64,000 nt of DNA from contig OZ035961.1 of the NCBI GenBank assembly GCA_964034945.1, positions 21,567,661 to 21,631,660 of the forward strand, given 5' to 3'. The notes under the pieces were generated by a model that did not search any database, had not been told where the DNA came from, and worked only from the letters and a program-made list of their open reading frames with translations. Source of the stretch: Chrysopilus asiliformis (taxonomy: Eukaryota; Arthropoda; Insecta; Diptera; Rhagionidae). Shown piece by piece: positions 28,760-41,238 of the stretch (position 1 is its first letter; each line of letters starts with the position of its first letter). The translations under genes were made by a program, and so were the position numbers.

Positions 28760-30200
28760 TTGTCTTGGCCCCATCAAATCCAATCAAATAAGCTTTTTAT
28801 TGTCTGAGATGGAGCTGGGTGGATTGGGTGAATTCCAATTTCCACCCTAGCGGCACGTAAATTTTTTTTTAAGCACTTGGAAATATTTTCATACAAAATT
28901 TTGAAGTTAAACCAACTTAGATATTTTGTTTCTCGTTTCTTTATTAAAAGAAACCAAAGAAAATCATATTCAAAATGTAAAATTAAGAAAGAATCAAGCT
29001 CAGATTAAAGCTTCAAACACAATCAAAATGTCCTTTAATTCATTTCTATTTTATTAATTCGTAGATACACATACAGATATTTATCTGTGAACACTCTATT
29101 TTACTACACGTTTCCTGATTAACGCAAGAGACATTTGGCAGAGTCTGACAAAAAAGGTATCAATAAAAGAACATGGAAAATAATTGTAATCAAAGGTTCA
29201 AAGAGCTCAGGATACTGCTTAACATTTCCAATCCAAAAGAATTGAAATCCGGTGATGAAAGGCGAAAATAATCTCCGGAAATGCGAAGACAAGGAAGCTG
29301 ACAAATTCGAAATTTCCCGCTAACCCCCTTTTCCATTCTATATCCTTATATACAAAGGAAATGGAGACAGATACTCATTAATTTCTTTCTTTTGTACATT
29401 TGCGTTGGTTCACAGACTTTCATACCCTTTAAATCCTTTTCCGGAATTTCGATTGAAAAGAAGAAAGACTTCACCTCTTTAACAAATCAATGATGAAAAT
29501 ATGATTTGAATATGTTTCATTTATTCGACTGTTGGTTTAAAGTATGTTAGGTTTTATCGGAATTTCACAATGATTTTAAAAAACTCCTTTGCATCATCAA
29601 AAATAAAATCGAATCACATTCAAATAAGACTTTGTCACAAACATCGTAATGCACGTTAAGAGTTTTACCTCCACACAATTCCATAATTGCAAACATAAAA
29701 AAATTCTAGCCTCTTCATATTTTTGTTCGTCTTTGTGAAACATATTTCACTTAAATGTTTCCCTCCAATTTTCTTAAAATGTTTGAACTCAATTTTTTTT
29801 TCATACATAAAAAGGTCAATCTTTTAAGTACACATTTAGGGATTTACATTTGACTAGTTGAAAAACATATACGCAAAAATACCGTAAACACACATAAACG
29901 TTTTCGCAGTAAAATTATAAAACGTTTTTACCATTTTTGATAAATTTTGGGGATTTCATTAGGCAAAAGGACGAACCATTTTTCGTTTCAATACTTGATA
30001 ACATAATAGTGAAAGATCTTTAATTCGATTTGATTGGGGCATCTTAGGAAATATTTTTTGAGTTATTTATGGATACGAACGGGACATCTTGAATTTCAGG
30101 ACATTTTTTGTTTACAGTATTTTTATTATTACTTTATTTTGGATTTACCTAATACGCAGCACGTCGAATTTTCTATGAGTAGATGCCTATATAGCTCTTT
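28760..30200. other. Intergenic, no gene recognised
   Basis: AT-rich. A 61-codon minus-strand ORF at 29119-29304 is hydrophobic but has no recognisable family or splice context. Confidence 0.35.
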
Positions 30201-30205
30201 AGGTA

Positions 30206-30772
30206 CAGGGTGGGCCAGAATAGACGCAGGGGTTTGAATTGAAGTCTTTATAACTTTTTTTTTATTTTTATTTTTTTAATTTTGTTTCAGCATTTTGTTA
30301 AGAAGACTTGGGCAATTTAAAATGGACCTGTACACAATAGAACAACGAACCGGTGGGCGGTGGGCTCAATGGCTCTTTTACGGGACATGTTTGGCGGACG
30401 CATTATTTCGAAAAGAAGCGATTTCAATTGGCCTCCGCGTTCACCTGATCTAACGACTCCAGATTGTTTCCTTTGGGGATATTTGAAAGAAAAGGTGTAC
30501 GTCAACAAGCCAACAACCATCAGCCAATTGAAAACCAACATTCGCAGTGAAATCGAGGCCATAACACGAAAGGTTATGGAAAATGTCTTGGAAAGAGCAC
30601 GGATTTGCGAAGCAGAAAATGGCCACCACTTGCAGGATATAATTTTCCATGTTTAGACCAAAAATATTCCCCATCAATCAACTACATGTATTTGAAAAAA
30701 AAATTATAGGTTTCGCTAAAATGAAAAATTTATAAAGAATTCAAACCCCCGCGTCTATTCTGGCCCACCCTG
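30206..30772 (+). mobile_element. Mariner-type element, deletion derivative (567 bp)
   Basis: TA duplications (30204-30205 and 30773-30774) flank TIRs of about 33 bp with one mismatch that begin CAGGGTGGGCCAGAATAGAC. A C-terminal transposase fragment remains (30323-30656). These are the hallmarks of the Tc1/mariner superfamily. Confidence 0.9.
30323..30656 (+). pseudogene. Mariner transposase remnant
   Basis: An initial MDLYTIEQR, typical of a mariner N-terminus, is joined near 30350 to the transposase C-terminus in a different frame. The C-terminal part has DMFGGRIISKR, WPPRSPDLTTPDCFLWGYLK and VYVNKPTTISQLK. The part containing the paired helix-turn-helix and the first catalytic Asp residues is deleted. 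It cannot encode an active enzyme. Confidence 0.85.
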
Positions 30773-30774
30773 TA

Positions 30775-32394
30775 TTTTAACTAACGTAGATAAGACATTG
30801 TTTCTAAAAAAAAACTTTTTGTCTTGATTTCTTAATGAAATAATAAACAATAAAATTCCAAAAAATATGGTAAATGATACCTTACTGAAAGAGTATATAT
30901 TTTAAACCTCGATTAGACTTAAATTGAGCTTTTTTCATTGCCATTAAAATATCCCGAGGAGACAGCATTTGTCGGAATTCTTTTTTGATATCCTGGCCGA
31001 AAATTTTCGGAAAAAATATGTTTACAAGTCTCATTTTAACGGCAGGGCATGCAAAAAATCACAATTTATGTCTAATCTAGACCTAAAATCATGGGCATTT
31101 CTTTTTAATTGCAAAAGGACACTTGTTTAAGCATTTTTATTTTTCTTTGAGAGGCAAAGCAGCAGATGGCATGTTTTTAGGCCGGAAAATTTAAGTTTAT
31201 GACAGAAAATTAATCAAAACGATTGTCTTAGTTTTGATTAATTTTCTGTCATTAAATTTGTTGGCAGGAAATTCTTTGGAGGGGATGAGGAGGAAGAGTG
31301 AGTGGGAAGGGACGAGATTAAAGTTAGTATTCTCAAAAAAATATTCAAATTTTTACCAGGGCAATTTTAAACTTTTTAAACAATTCTCGCGACATTAAAA
31401 AACGCAACATTAAAAAATTTTCAATTAAAAAACTCTAAAATCGTTTTCCATGCCGTAATTAACTTATAAAATTGATACAATGTTGAAGACCTGGCTGTTC
31501 GATAAATAACTATCTTTACTCTATCATTTATCGCAGGAAATTATGGTTTTTTGTACGATCATCAAAGATTTTACAACATTTAAAGGTTTAAAACTCAATA
31601 AAGTAAAAGTCACCATAAACGATGTAGGACGACGCGACGGCACAACGTCCCACACCGCAAACCTAACCAGCGATAGCAAAACATTAGCACTAAACATATC
31701 CTTGGAAAAACCACTCCTAAAAACCCCTCTTTAAGAGTACAGATGGTATCGAAAACATGCACACAGGATGGACGGGAACGTGCTCCAATTTCAACGGCTC
31801 ATATTACTTTATATTTGCCTCTATAGTGAATGAATTACACCCGCTGGCATCATACAATTTAATTTTTTACTTTTCTACACATTTTGCAACAATTTAGTTC
31901 AATTGTTGTACAAAATAGTCAACAATTTCTGACTCATGCACTTCTCGTATACAACGTGCACAAAACCAGGATAGTGTAATTTGTAAGAAATCATAGTTAA
32001 ACTGGCAAACAGAAAAATTCACATTTGCGAAAATTCCTGGAAAATTCATCATTCATAGACCGGAGCATTGTTTCCGCGGTTCGTGTCTAGCATAATTTGG
32101 TTTTCCTTACAACGTTAAAGTGCAATTCTACCACAATAAAAGATTTTTGAAAGCCAATATTTCATAAATAAATACTCGAGTTCCGCAATTATTGTTGGTG
32201 GTAGCAAGAGATTTAGGTCGTCATCGACAACGCCCGCCAACAATGCAAACATCAATGTTATAATTTAATGTTTTGTTATATGCGGGAAACAGGGGTGAAT
32301 TAAGGTGAGTAATTTGCTAATTTTTAACCGGTCTTGTTATATCGGAGATAGACTCATCCAAAATTATGACAAACACCAAAATTTGACCGATAGC
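30775..32394. other. Intergenic, no gene recognised
   Basis: It contains the small hairpin at 31199-31252. A 63-codon ORF at 31543-31734 has no recognisable motif. Confidence 0.35.
31199..31252. repeat. 54-bp hairpin with perfect 22-bp stem
   Basis: The arms ATGACAGAAAATTAATC plus AAAAC and their exact inverse flank the 10-nt loop 'gattgtctta'. It could be a tiny MITE or a small-RNA hairpin. No target duplication is clear. Confidence 0.8.
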
Positions 32395-32570
32395 TGCCAT
32401 CTTTTTAAAAGCTGTTATTTAGTTTGTCAGGGTCAGATCTCGTAATCTAACTCTAAACCCCTTCCACCCATCCGATGGACTTGAAATTTTGCACACACAC
32501 GTAACTCCGATGACAATACAATATTTTCACTACATTGTCCTTCTAAGTATAATTCAAGATCCTGTAAGAA
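32395..32570 (+). repeat. Dispersed repeat family D, copy 3
   Basis: It matches 4555-4716: 'gtcagggtcagatctcgtaa', 'cttccacccatccgatgga', 'cttgaaattttgcacac' and 'ccgatgacaatacaatattt'. It then departs where copy 1 enters its tandem array. Confidence 0.65.
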
Positions 32571-32584
32571 ATAACGTGGGAAAT

Positions 32585-32775
32585 GTCTATTCCATGCGCA
32601 GGGCAAGTTTTGCCAAGCTGCTTGCAGGTCAATCAAAAACAGTGGGTTTTAATGAAAAAATAAGAAATTTGTTTCCCCACTGTATTTAAAATTAATAGTT
32701 TTTCAAATACCGTAAAACAGCATTTATCAAAAATTTGCCCTGCCTTTCATACGCGACTAATTTATTTTTCAAATG
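32585..32775 (+). repeat. Dispersed repeat family E, copy 2
   Basis: It shares 'gctgcttgcaggtcaatc', 'aaaaacagt' and flanking 'gcagggcaa' / 'gccctgcc' boxes with the inverted copy at 293-420. It directly follows the family-D copy. Confidence 0.5.
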
Positions 32776-32959
32776 AGATTTTTCTTTTAAAATTTGAGGT
32801 CCGTCACAGTAAGTCCGCTTTAGCTTTTTTTTTAATTTATAAGTGATTGGCATAACAAGGCAGTGAAAATAACTATATTGGGCTGTAAAATCAAATTATT
32901 TTGTTCTTTGCTGGAATATGAAATACCCATCAAATTGCCCTGCAAATAAAATAGTCGCA

Positions 32960-34310
32960 GGTGATTATCATTTTCGACAAATTTTGTGGGAAAAAAATCC
33001 AAATCTTTGTTATTTCACAACAATTTTTTGTGAGTACATTTGAAAAATTTTCGCTCGACGATCCAAAACTAGAAATTTTTTTAGGAAACCGAAAATTTGA
33101 AAACCTTTTTTGGCGAACCGATCTTCAGAAAATTTTATTTTCAATAATTTTTTCAAGCCAAATTTTGAAAAAAATAATTGCTTTTTACTTTTGTTTCTAA
33201 TTTGAAGCTATCAAAAACTAAGTTCGTCCCTGGCAATAAGGTACAAATATGAAGTCCCTGATTGATGTATTTCGTGTCTTTTGATTACTACCCGGAAGAT
33301 ATTTCAACAGAAATCTAGCGCCAAATTGCAACAAGAATTGAACTTAATGATCCAGGTAGTTACTTTACCAACATATGGACAAATTTCGTTCTGGCCAAAT
33401 CGCATTATAAATTTAATAAAACAGTGGTATGTACTTTTAAAGTCTTTCGAGGTAAATTTAAATTAATAATAGCCGACTGACCATATTACATGCCGCATTC
33501 TTCCAGGAGTAGTTATAACCCTAGCCTACAATTACGAAATAGTTTTCAGAATTATATATGCTCTAAATAATAGAAGGCAGATATATATTGAATAATAGAT
33601 ACAAATTTTGGACATTCAGTCGGGCCGGTCCTCTATGTTGAAAATCGGAGAAAAATCTAATTATGTTGTTCTATGGACTACATTAGAAAATACTTTAATA
33701 TACACTAGAGGATTGTGTGGAAGATTTGGAAAGAGGCTAGCAGGTTGGGTTGGCCTTTAGTAATTTTTTGTTACAAATTCTGTTATGGTCAGGTTAACAG
33801 ATATTATGACCTTTTCGAAGGGACCTGTGCTATGCTATACTATTGTTGTGGCTACTCTCAAAGTACTAATAAAGAGATTTTATAGAGGATGGACTAAAAC
33901 TTTTACTCAACTCTAACAAACACGTTTTATGATGCTATAAAATCCATTTTGTTAGTTAATAATTGTCCGAATTTGCTACAAAGTATATTATTATGTTGAA
34001 CTAAAAACACATAATAATATCCTTTTCGAAAATAATAGAAACAAAAGACAAGATGATAAAATAAAAGGTGAAACTTTAAACTATACTGTTGAGAAAAAAA
34101 GGACCTATCAAATGTGATAAAGGACGAAAGGAAATTTTTAATGCTCGCAATGGATATTATAAATCAAACTAATACATATATCGTTAATTATTTTTAGAAT
34201 TTAGCTTTAGATTCTTTTTTTTGTATGCTCGACAACTCCTAAAATACTTTTTTCACCTTTTTTGAACAAACTCTATTCTAGTATATCAGCAACCAAAAAA
34301 ACAACTCATT
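32960..34310. other. Intergenic, no gene recognised
   Basis: AT-rich with ORFs of 61-79 codons only, none with recognisable motifs. Confidence 0.35.
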
Positions 34311-34311
34311 C

Positions 34312-34487
34312 GGATGATGGAGGTAGGAGAAGGCAGAGGGGGTGATCAGCCCCTTTCAAAATATAGGAAATACCCTTTTCTATTTTTTTTTTAGAATTTT
34401 TTTTTTATTTTTTTTTTAGAAAAGGGTATTTCCTATATTTTGAAAGGGGCTGATCACCCCCTCTGCCTTCTCCTTCCTCCATCATCC
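34312..34487. mobile_element. 176-bp foldback element with about 71-bp arms
   Basis: The left arm (34312-34382) starts GGATGATGGAGGTAGGAGAA; the right arm (34417-34487) is its reverse complement with two adjacent mismatches. The loop is almost pure T. The arms include 'gggggtgatcagcccctttc' and 'aaaatataggaaataccctt'. No target duplication is obvious. Confidence 0.85.
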
Positions 34488-34489
34488 CC

Positions 34490-35060
34490 CCTCCCACCCG
34501 TTTCCCCGTAAAATGTGCCGAAAAGTTTTAATTTAGCAGACACATTTTAAGACAGTTATTACACAGAAAAAACTGTTTGACAGGGACTCCTAAAAAATGG
34601 GAAAATATGATTTTGTAGAATTTTAGAGATTCGATTCCCTAACAATAATTGGGAATGTGAGAATGCGCCACTAAAAAAAAACAACCATTGATACGACGGC
34701 ACAAAATTCTGAAATTTATTCCTGATAGACACCGGAACTCGATTTTTTCATATAAAACCGCCGGTATAAATTCAAATTCTGAGAGCTTTTGACAATTGAA
34801 CTTTCTCCACGACAGATGAATAAAATTCGCGGAAGCGATCCAGAGTAAAATTTGCTGAGAAAATTCGGAAAATTCTCATCAATGATGCCGATTAAGTTTT
34901 AAAAAAACCTTATTGAATTAATTTGGAAATTTTATTCGCCTTTGATCTTGCTAATTAGTGACCCGAAACAAAGAGATTTTTGAATAAAAGTAATTTTAAT
35001 TAAAAAAAAGATTTTTCAAAACATTTTTCCAAAGAGTGCTTTTAAATATTTTTCACAGTA
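34490..35060. other. Intergenic, no gene seen
   Basis: Nothing was recognised on either strand. Confidence 0.35.
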
Positions 35061-35063
35061 TCA

Positions 35064-35745
35064 GGGAGATGTCCCACTGGCGCATCAGCTCCTGCAGCTG
35101 ACTGATCCCGACATCAGGTCGCGCAGCTGCATGAACTATTTCGATCAGTTGACATGACACACTGAACTGGGATCAGCTGACCTCAAACGTCAAAATGTCG
35201 GACTCGGAGGAAGAATTTCTCCTTATTTCTCTGCTAAAAAAACTGAATCTGTGCAATCTTACAAACATCTACCTTTTCCTACAGCTTGTACGATTCCTGT
35301 GTTTAATTTTTCCTATTCGATGGACATCGTATTTATTTCCACTTGTTCAACAGTTTATTAGTTAAACAGACTTGTCAAAATTTTATGATGTCCCCAACTA
35401 GTAATTATTGTAAAGTCAACATTATATGAAGTAGAGAGCCTATAACCTAGAGAGTGGCCATGCTACCTTTATAGACTGTGCCACTGATGACAATTATTAC
35501 CGCCAGACGAAAAAAATATTGAAAATTATCATTTTATTTTATTTAATCTAACAAAAATGACATTAGAAACTACCCGACATGTTCCAGATATCAGCTACAT
35601 TTAGATCAGTTCAAAAAAGTCAGCTTTGTGTCGCAGACATGAAGCTGCACATTTTTTGCAGTGTGCCATGCGCCATTGGATTACATGTGCAACTGATATC
35701 GGGATCAGTCAGCTGCAGCAGCTGATGGCCAGTGGGACACCTCGC
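35064..35745. mobile_element. 682-bp TIR DNA element, non-autonomous
   Basis: The left end is GGGAGATGTCCCACTGGCGC and the right end inverted is GCGAGGTGTCCCACTGGCCA. Similarity extends about 50 bp through 'ctgcagctgactgatcccga'. The 3-bp repeat TCA flanks both ends (35061-35063 and 35746-35748). A 3-bp duplication and a G-rich start fit PIF/Harbinger loosely, but the family is not established. No ORF of note is present. Confidence 0.65.
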
Positions 35746-35748
35746 TCA

Positions 35749-36744
35749 GAGAACATTTTTCACTAAACAACTTGAATAAAATAAAATCAATATTAAGTAA
35801 TTATTGAAATGTTATAGCAAGCTACATTAATATACATACAAAAATGTCAAAACAAATGGATTTTTGTTATGTACTTTAAAAACACAAACTCAAGCCTCAA
35901 GGAACTCATAACAAGCATAAATCGTTAAATCGAGCAGATATAATTCACCTGCTAGGGCCTTTTACTTATCAAAGCAAAATTAAAAAGAAAAAAAAAGATT
36001 TCACATTTTTGGAGATATCCTTTGGGATCATCTCGACATGCAGGTACACTTGCCAATCCCACCAACCTCACCTGTATGAAACATCCCAATAAATTCACTT
36101 GAAACGAAGGACAGAAACACTTTGGTACCCGAAAAAAACCTTTTCAATGGGGTTACAAAATTTGGCTACCCTTTGGCACTCTGAAGGCAAATTGAACATG
36201 TACCTTACTGTTAATATTTCATTATCAAATTCTGTGTAAAACTCTTTGATAATACCATCATACCAGGACATATCGCCCATCCAATCCAACATTCATGCGA
36301 ACAAAAAGTGGGGTTATAAAAAGGAAGAAAGGTCTTCACATTTGAATTTTGTATGTTCATATATTTGAATAATTGCTTGAACGGTCCTGTCGGCCCAGAT
36401 ATACTCCACGGACCCATTCCCACTTTCTAGTCGCGAATTTTTCATATCGAAATTTTGTACATAAAGGACAAGTGGGTATTTTTAAATAAAAAAAATTATT
36501 CACGGCGTTTTAACGTTATTCACATGACTTTGTAGTCATTTTACAGAAAAAGAAAATATTGAAGGAGAGTGATATCTCGAAAACGGCAATTTTTAAAAAG
36601 TTGTTATAAATTGACAGAAATTGAAAAATATAAACAGGAACCCAAAACTGTATTTTGACCCCGAATTTGTTAAGGGTGCATAAATTTTTCTATTGTTGTT
36701 GGTAATTCTACAATATTTTACATTTTAAAAAATCGCTGACTATA
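35749..36744. other. Intergenic, no gene recognised
   Basis: Two short minus-strand ORFs at 36095-36423 have no recognisable motif. Confidence 0.35.
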
Positions 36745-37035
36745 TACCGTATATCTGTCCGCCCGTGAACAAAATAATTGTCGAAAGGATTGAGATAGAG
36801 ATTTGAAATGTTTTACAATTACGTTTCTCGTATATAGCAAGGCTAAGTTCTTGAAAAAAATTTGGACCATTCCTTCCCTCATCCCGCATACAAAACAAAT
36901 CGATTTTTACGATTTTATCTAAAACTAGGCATCGTATCAAAGAATTGATAACGGCAAAATATGTTTATAAGATGATTCTACATAACTCTTACCTACATCA
37001 AAATCCAATCGGATCCTCTCTTCCATACAAAAACA
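36745..37035 (+). repeat. Diverged INE-1-like repeat (copy A8)
   Basis: It carries 'tatctgtccgcccgtgaac', 'attgagatagagatttgaaa', 'gcaaggctaagttcttga', 'gattctacataactc' and 'catcaaaatccaatcggat', in the family order. The terminal hairpins are not recognisable. Confidence 0.5.
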
Positions 37036-37040
37036 TATTT

Positions 37041-38544
37041 TTACTGTTTTTTGTCGCAACCGCAAACTTCTACACCCCCCTCCTCCCCCGCTCCATTCTT
37101 CAATGAGCAACCTTCAACCTCGCATACACAAAAAATCAAAAATTCTATGGAAAACAATATGGAAGATGATGAGCACCGCCCCTGATGGAAGTCTTCCACC
37201 TTTTCAGCTAGGCTGACTAGCCCGAAAAAAATCAATTGGTAGAATTTTCCGAATGCAAAAACATATCAAATAAATCAAAAAAATTGACTAAAAGAACCCA
37301 AAAATCAACTAAAAAGAATTAAACAACAACGATAACTTCTGGTTATGTGTTTTGTGACATACTTAACTTTGAAGTATATGTTTTGAAAAGTATCGCTATA
37401 TTTGAAACATTTCAATAAAACTCAACCCATTTCCAAATCGATCGCCAAAAAAAAATTCCAAATATCCCAATCTCTCCTAATTCTATAGTATTTACCATCT
37501 AACAGAGAACAAGTCTTGACAAAACCCACCCATATAAAACACCTGTTTATATCAAAAGTTACGTATTTTGGCCCGATATACGTAATGTCCACACGTAGGG
37601 AATGAAATTAACACCCTTTGCAAATTCTTTTTTTGTAACGTTACCTCGTAAAAAAATTTCGTCCTATGTGGGTTGATTCTTATAAAGCATTGAATTGCGT
37701 GACGTTGACCAAATTTTCTAGATTTTTCTCAACATTCCTTTTTTTTGCATTTTGTTTATTCTCGTTTAGGCGAAACTTCGCTAATTATTTTACGCGTAAT
37801 TAAAATTATAAACGAAAACCGCTAACCGCCCTTGGCTATCCCTTTTTCGGGTTAATTGCTATATTTGTTAACTGCTTGCCTGACGACGATGGGCTTATAG
37901 CACGGTACCGAACGTCCTATATTTCCAATCTAAGTTATGTTCGCTTTATTTTTAGGTTATTTTTACTCCTCGGATTAATAAAACTTTTTGCGATTATTTC
38001 TAACCAACGAACGGTATTTATAAAATATGAACTTTTGCGTGGTACGCAGAGTTCACCGGACTCCCTCAGTCCCGCCGATTAATACTTGAGTATTTTAAAA
38101 TATATGTTACGAAAATAGTATTCACTAACATAATTTTAGATAATGCTATAAATCGGCATACAAAAATAATTGACATTAATTTTATATTAAAAAGTAGGTA
38201 CATAAATTCGTTACTTGCCTAATTAACTCAAATTGATGGTACCTAAAAAGTAAATGAAACCAGGGGTATTTGACCTAGGCATTTTTACGATTTTTTTCAA
38301 TATTACCCTCTGGCGTAAAAAAGGGGCCTGAGTGTTTTAATTATAGTAAAATGTTGGTATGGTGTACAAAAAATATTTTGTGAACGTTTTAGAAATTTAA
38401 AAAAAACAGAAATAAAAAATGTACCTACCTACTAAAAATGGAAAAAAAAAATTTCGGGCGTGTTGTATCAGAAATAAAAGCGAGACAAATATTTTTTTTT
38501 GCATTCTAATTCAGCGTCAATTTTTCCATATTTATGACTAGACT
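37041..38544. other. Intergenic, no gene recognised
   Basis: AT-rich; short ORFs only. The segment 37858-38085 is slightly more GC-rich but has no diagnostic feature. Confidence 0.3.
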
Positions 38545-38690
38545 AAATCATATTGTGCTGTCATCGTAGTTACGTGTGTGTGTGCCAAATTTCAAGTCAA
38601 TCGGATATGTAAAGTGTGTCAAAATTCGGTTACACGATTTGACCCTGAAAAACAAACAGACAAAAATGCAAGTTTAATAAAAGCTTTTTT
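38545..38690 (-). repeat. Dispersed repeat family D, copy 4 (inverted)
   Basis: Its reverse complement carries 'cttttattaaacttgc', 'gtttttcagggtcaaatcg' and 'gattgacttgaaatttggca', as in the plus-strand copies. Confidence 0.5.
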
Positions 38691-40873
38691 AAAAAAAAAC
38701 TTTGGTGACTACCTATGAAAAAACCGTAATCCTTTCAAAATTACAAATTTCAAAATTTTGACAACAGATTCGTAAATTGCAATCTCAAAACCTCTACTAC
38801 AAATTTTTCCAAAAAAAAAAAAAGGAAATTTGTATTGTCCATACAGAACTTTGCTATATTTGCTATATTGCCAACCTCCTCAGCCTTCTCGCGTTGCGGG
38901 CAAAGGGGTGGGTCGATTTGAGTGGAAAGTATTTTGTTCAATGTACGATCTATCGAAATGTGAAAGACCGCCGGGCAAAGTGGAAAATTTTTAATGGCAG
39001 ATGCATATCTGTGAGATTTTATGTCCAAGTCGGAAAACCGGATCCCAATCAGTCGAACGGTTCGAAAGTTACAAGGTGAAAGGCATCGAATTGGCGGGGG
39101 CAAGTGTCCACATTAATTATCCTATTCTGTATTCTGCAAGTAACTTTGCATCTGTACAGAATTTCATAGAAATTGGTTGAGCCAGTTTCGCATGACGCAG
39201 AAACAAGATAGACAGAGATACAAACAAAATTTATATTTTTTTTATATGTGTATAGATATAAAATTAAAGATAATGATCTGAAAAAAAAATACAAAAAAAA
39301 TGGAAATTAATAACCCATATTTCAATTACTAAACCATATTTAAATAAATCGACATTTTCAAGCTTTTAAAGTGAACTCAAGCAAATAATTTACACCAAGT
39401 TTTACATCCGTATCACCTTGATCCAAATTAATGTTTAAAGGAATCAATGACTTTCTAACCGGATATGGTATAAAACGTACAACAAACATTCACCGACATT
39501 TTACTCTTGTGGCACATCATAAACATCCTGGCAGGTTAATTAAGCTAAACTTCCTTCAACATTACATTCCTTGGGACAATTTTGAGGTAAGGCAAGGTAA
39601 CAGAGAATCCAAGAGTCCTTAAATTACAGGAATATTTATATCTGGTTACTATACGGAATTCTCAGGTGGTTTCATTCCATAGCATGAATATCAAAAGTTG
39701 AAAATTGTATGGAATAACGAGAGCGGAACCAAACAAGTGAATAATTTTCAAAGACCTTTTATTGGGAGTCTCCGAATAACGTACAAATGTGTTAATTAAA
39801 ATTAATATTAATTTGTATGATCAAATATTTCGTTACAGTATAAAAATAGAGGCGATAGTACATAACAATTTATACGAAATTTGTTAATTGCCGGCATTTT
39901 AAATTCTTCTTTACAGTCGCTTTCATTTTGTTTGATCTCTGGTACTGAGGGTTTCTTAGGTGTGCAGAGGCGAGAAATTACAAGGCAGAAATGATTTGAC
40001 CAAAGTCCATATCGACCAAAGTCATTCCCATGCTAAAAAGTAAACAGTGTAAAATTCCGGTGGGAGGTGCTGTCAGGATGATGATTTTAAGCTCCACGAA
40101 AGTCTTGCAATAATTACTGTGGTAAGCTTAAAGGATAGGTCGGTCGTCTGTGAGTTTTACTGGTGCCGGAAATCTCCCGCTCATTATTCTCTGTACTTTA
40201 TTTACACATTTTTTTCCTTTGGGTTTTATTTTGTATTTTTGTGTTTTATTTTCCCTGTTGTTATGCCGTTTTTTTCCACCATTGCAAAAACCATAAAACC
40301 ACATGGAATATAGCTCTGAAATATAAATCAATTCGACGAATTAAAGCTTTCACCGCACTGTGCTTAAAAACATCCTTTCTTACATTTCAAGGAAAAGCGT
40401 GGAGGAAAAATCTCTTTTTTGTTATTCATTTTTTTTTCCTATCTGACACCAGTGTTAGAGGAGAACTAGAATTTACTTCTTTTAGCCTTTGATTTATGAC
40501 ACAGTCCTTAATTTGCGTTTTTCACCTTTGAAAACAACTTTGGAAGTAATAATTATTTGCCATTATGGTATTTTCACTAAACGTAGAAAAGCAATTTTAC
40601 CGCAAAAAAAATCTTTAATTACAAAACTCATTAAAACAAAAAATTATAATCCTTTAAGAGCTCAACATTTTTGAATTATAGTAAACGCATGATCAGGGGC
40701 GTGCCTGGAGGGAGACAGTAAGCCCGGGGTGAGCCCTAATGGCCGGCGCTATAACCACCACTATGCCTAATTTCAGATGGACATTCAAGACTTTTGCCTG
40801 CGCCGAATTTTGTTATATGATTTTCGATTGTGAGGTATTTACTCCTAAAAAATGTGCCTGCGGCGCATAATAT
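38691..40873. other. Intergenic, no gene recognised
   Basis: ORFs up to 117 codons lie on both strands around 38750-39100 but without motifs. An ORF at 39431-39622 ends at a donor-like GAG|GTAAGG, yet no partner exon was found. Confidence 0.3.
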
Positions 40874-41000
40874 TTACTTTCCTCTGCTATAGAGGGAAAG
40901 TATTGTATTCGTGACGAAGACCGACTCGAGAACGGGGGCAGATAGAAACTTTCTGATCAGTACGAAATCCGTATCAGGCAAAAATTATGCGGCCTTTCGA
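40874..41000 (-). repeat. Inverted fragment of the 12500-12815 repeat family
   Basis: It begins with the hairpin CTTTCCTCTGCTATAGAGGGAAAG, then 'tattgtattcgtgacgaaga', 'cgagaacgggggcagataga' and 'ctttctgatcagtacgaaat'. This is the reverse complement of about 12707-12815. Confidence 0.8.
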
Positions 41001-41206
41001 ATCCTCTTCTCTTTGTTACAGTATTTCGCGAATTTTTGTGTGGAGTTTAGTAACACCGCCGTCACACTACTCCTCTCCTGCCCCCTCCCTAAAAGTGGGA
41101 CGTGTTTTATGGACCGCCCCTAAATAATTATAAACAAAGAAATTTCAACATTTCCATACACACATAAATTCACTTTTTAATTTTTTTTTGGAAAATGCGG
41201 GATAGT

Positions 41207-41238
41207 GGGAGGGGGGAGGGAGGGGGGAGGAGGAGGCG
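41207..41238 (+). other. G-run with G-quadruplex potential
   Basis: Five closely spaced G-runs (GGGAGGGGGGAGGGAGGGGG and continuing GGAGGAGG) satisfy the simple G3+N1-7 quadruplex pattern. They sit in otherwise AT-rich DNA. Confidence 0.7.

Noticed and set aside
38750..39103. 117-codon minus ORF with overlapping plus ORF
   Set aside because: No recognisable domain, no splice partners, and composition like the neighbouring intergenic DNA.
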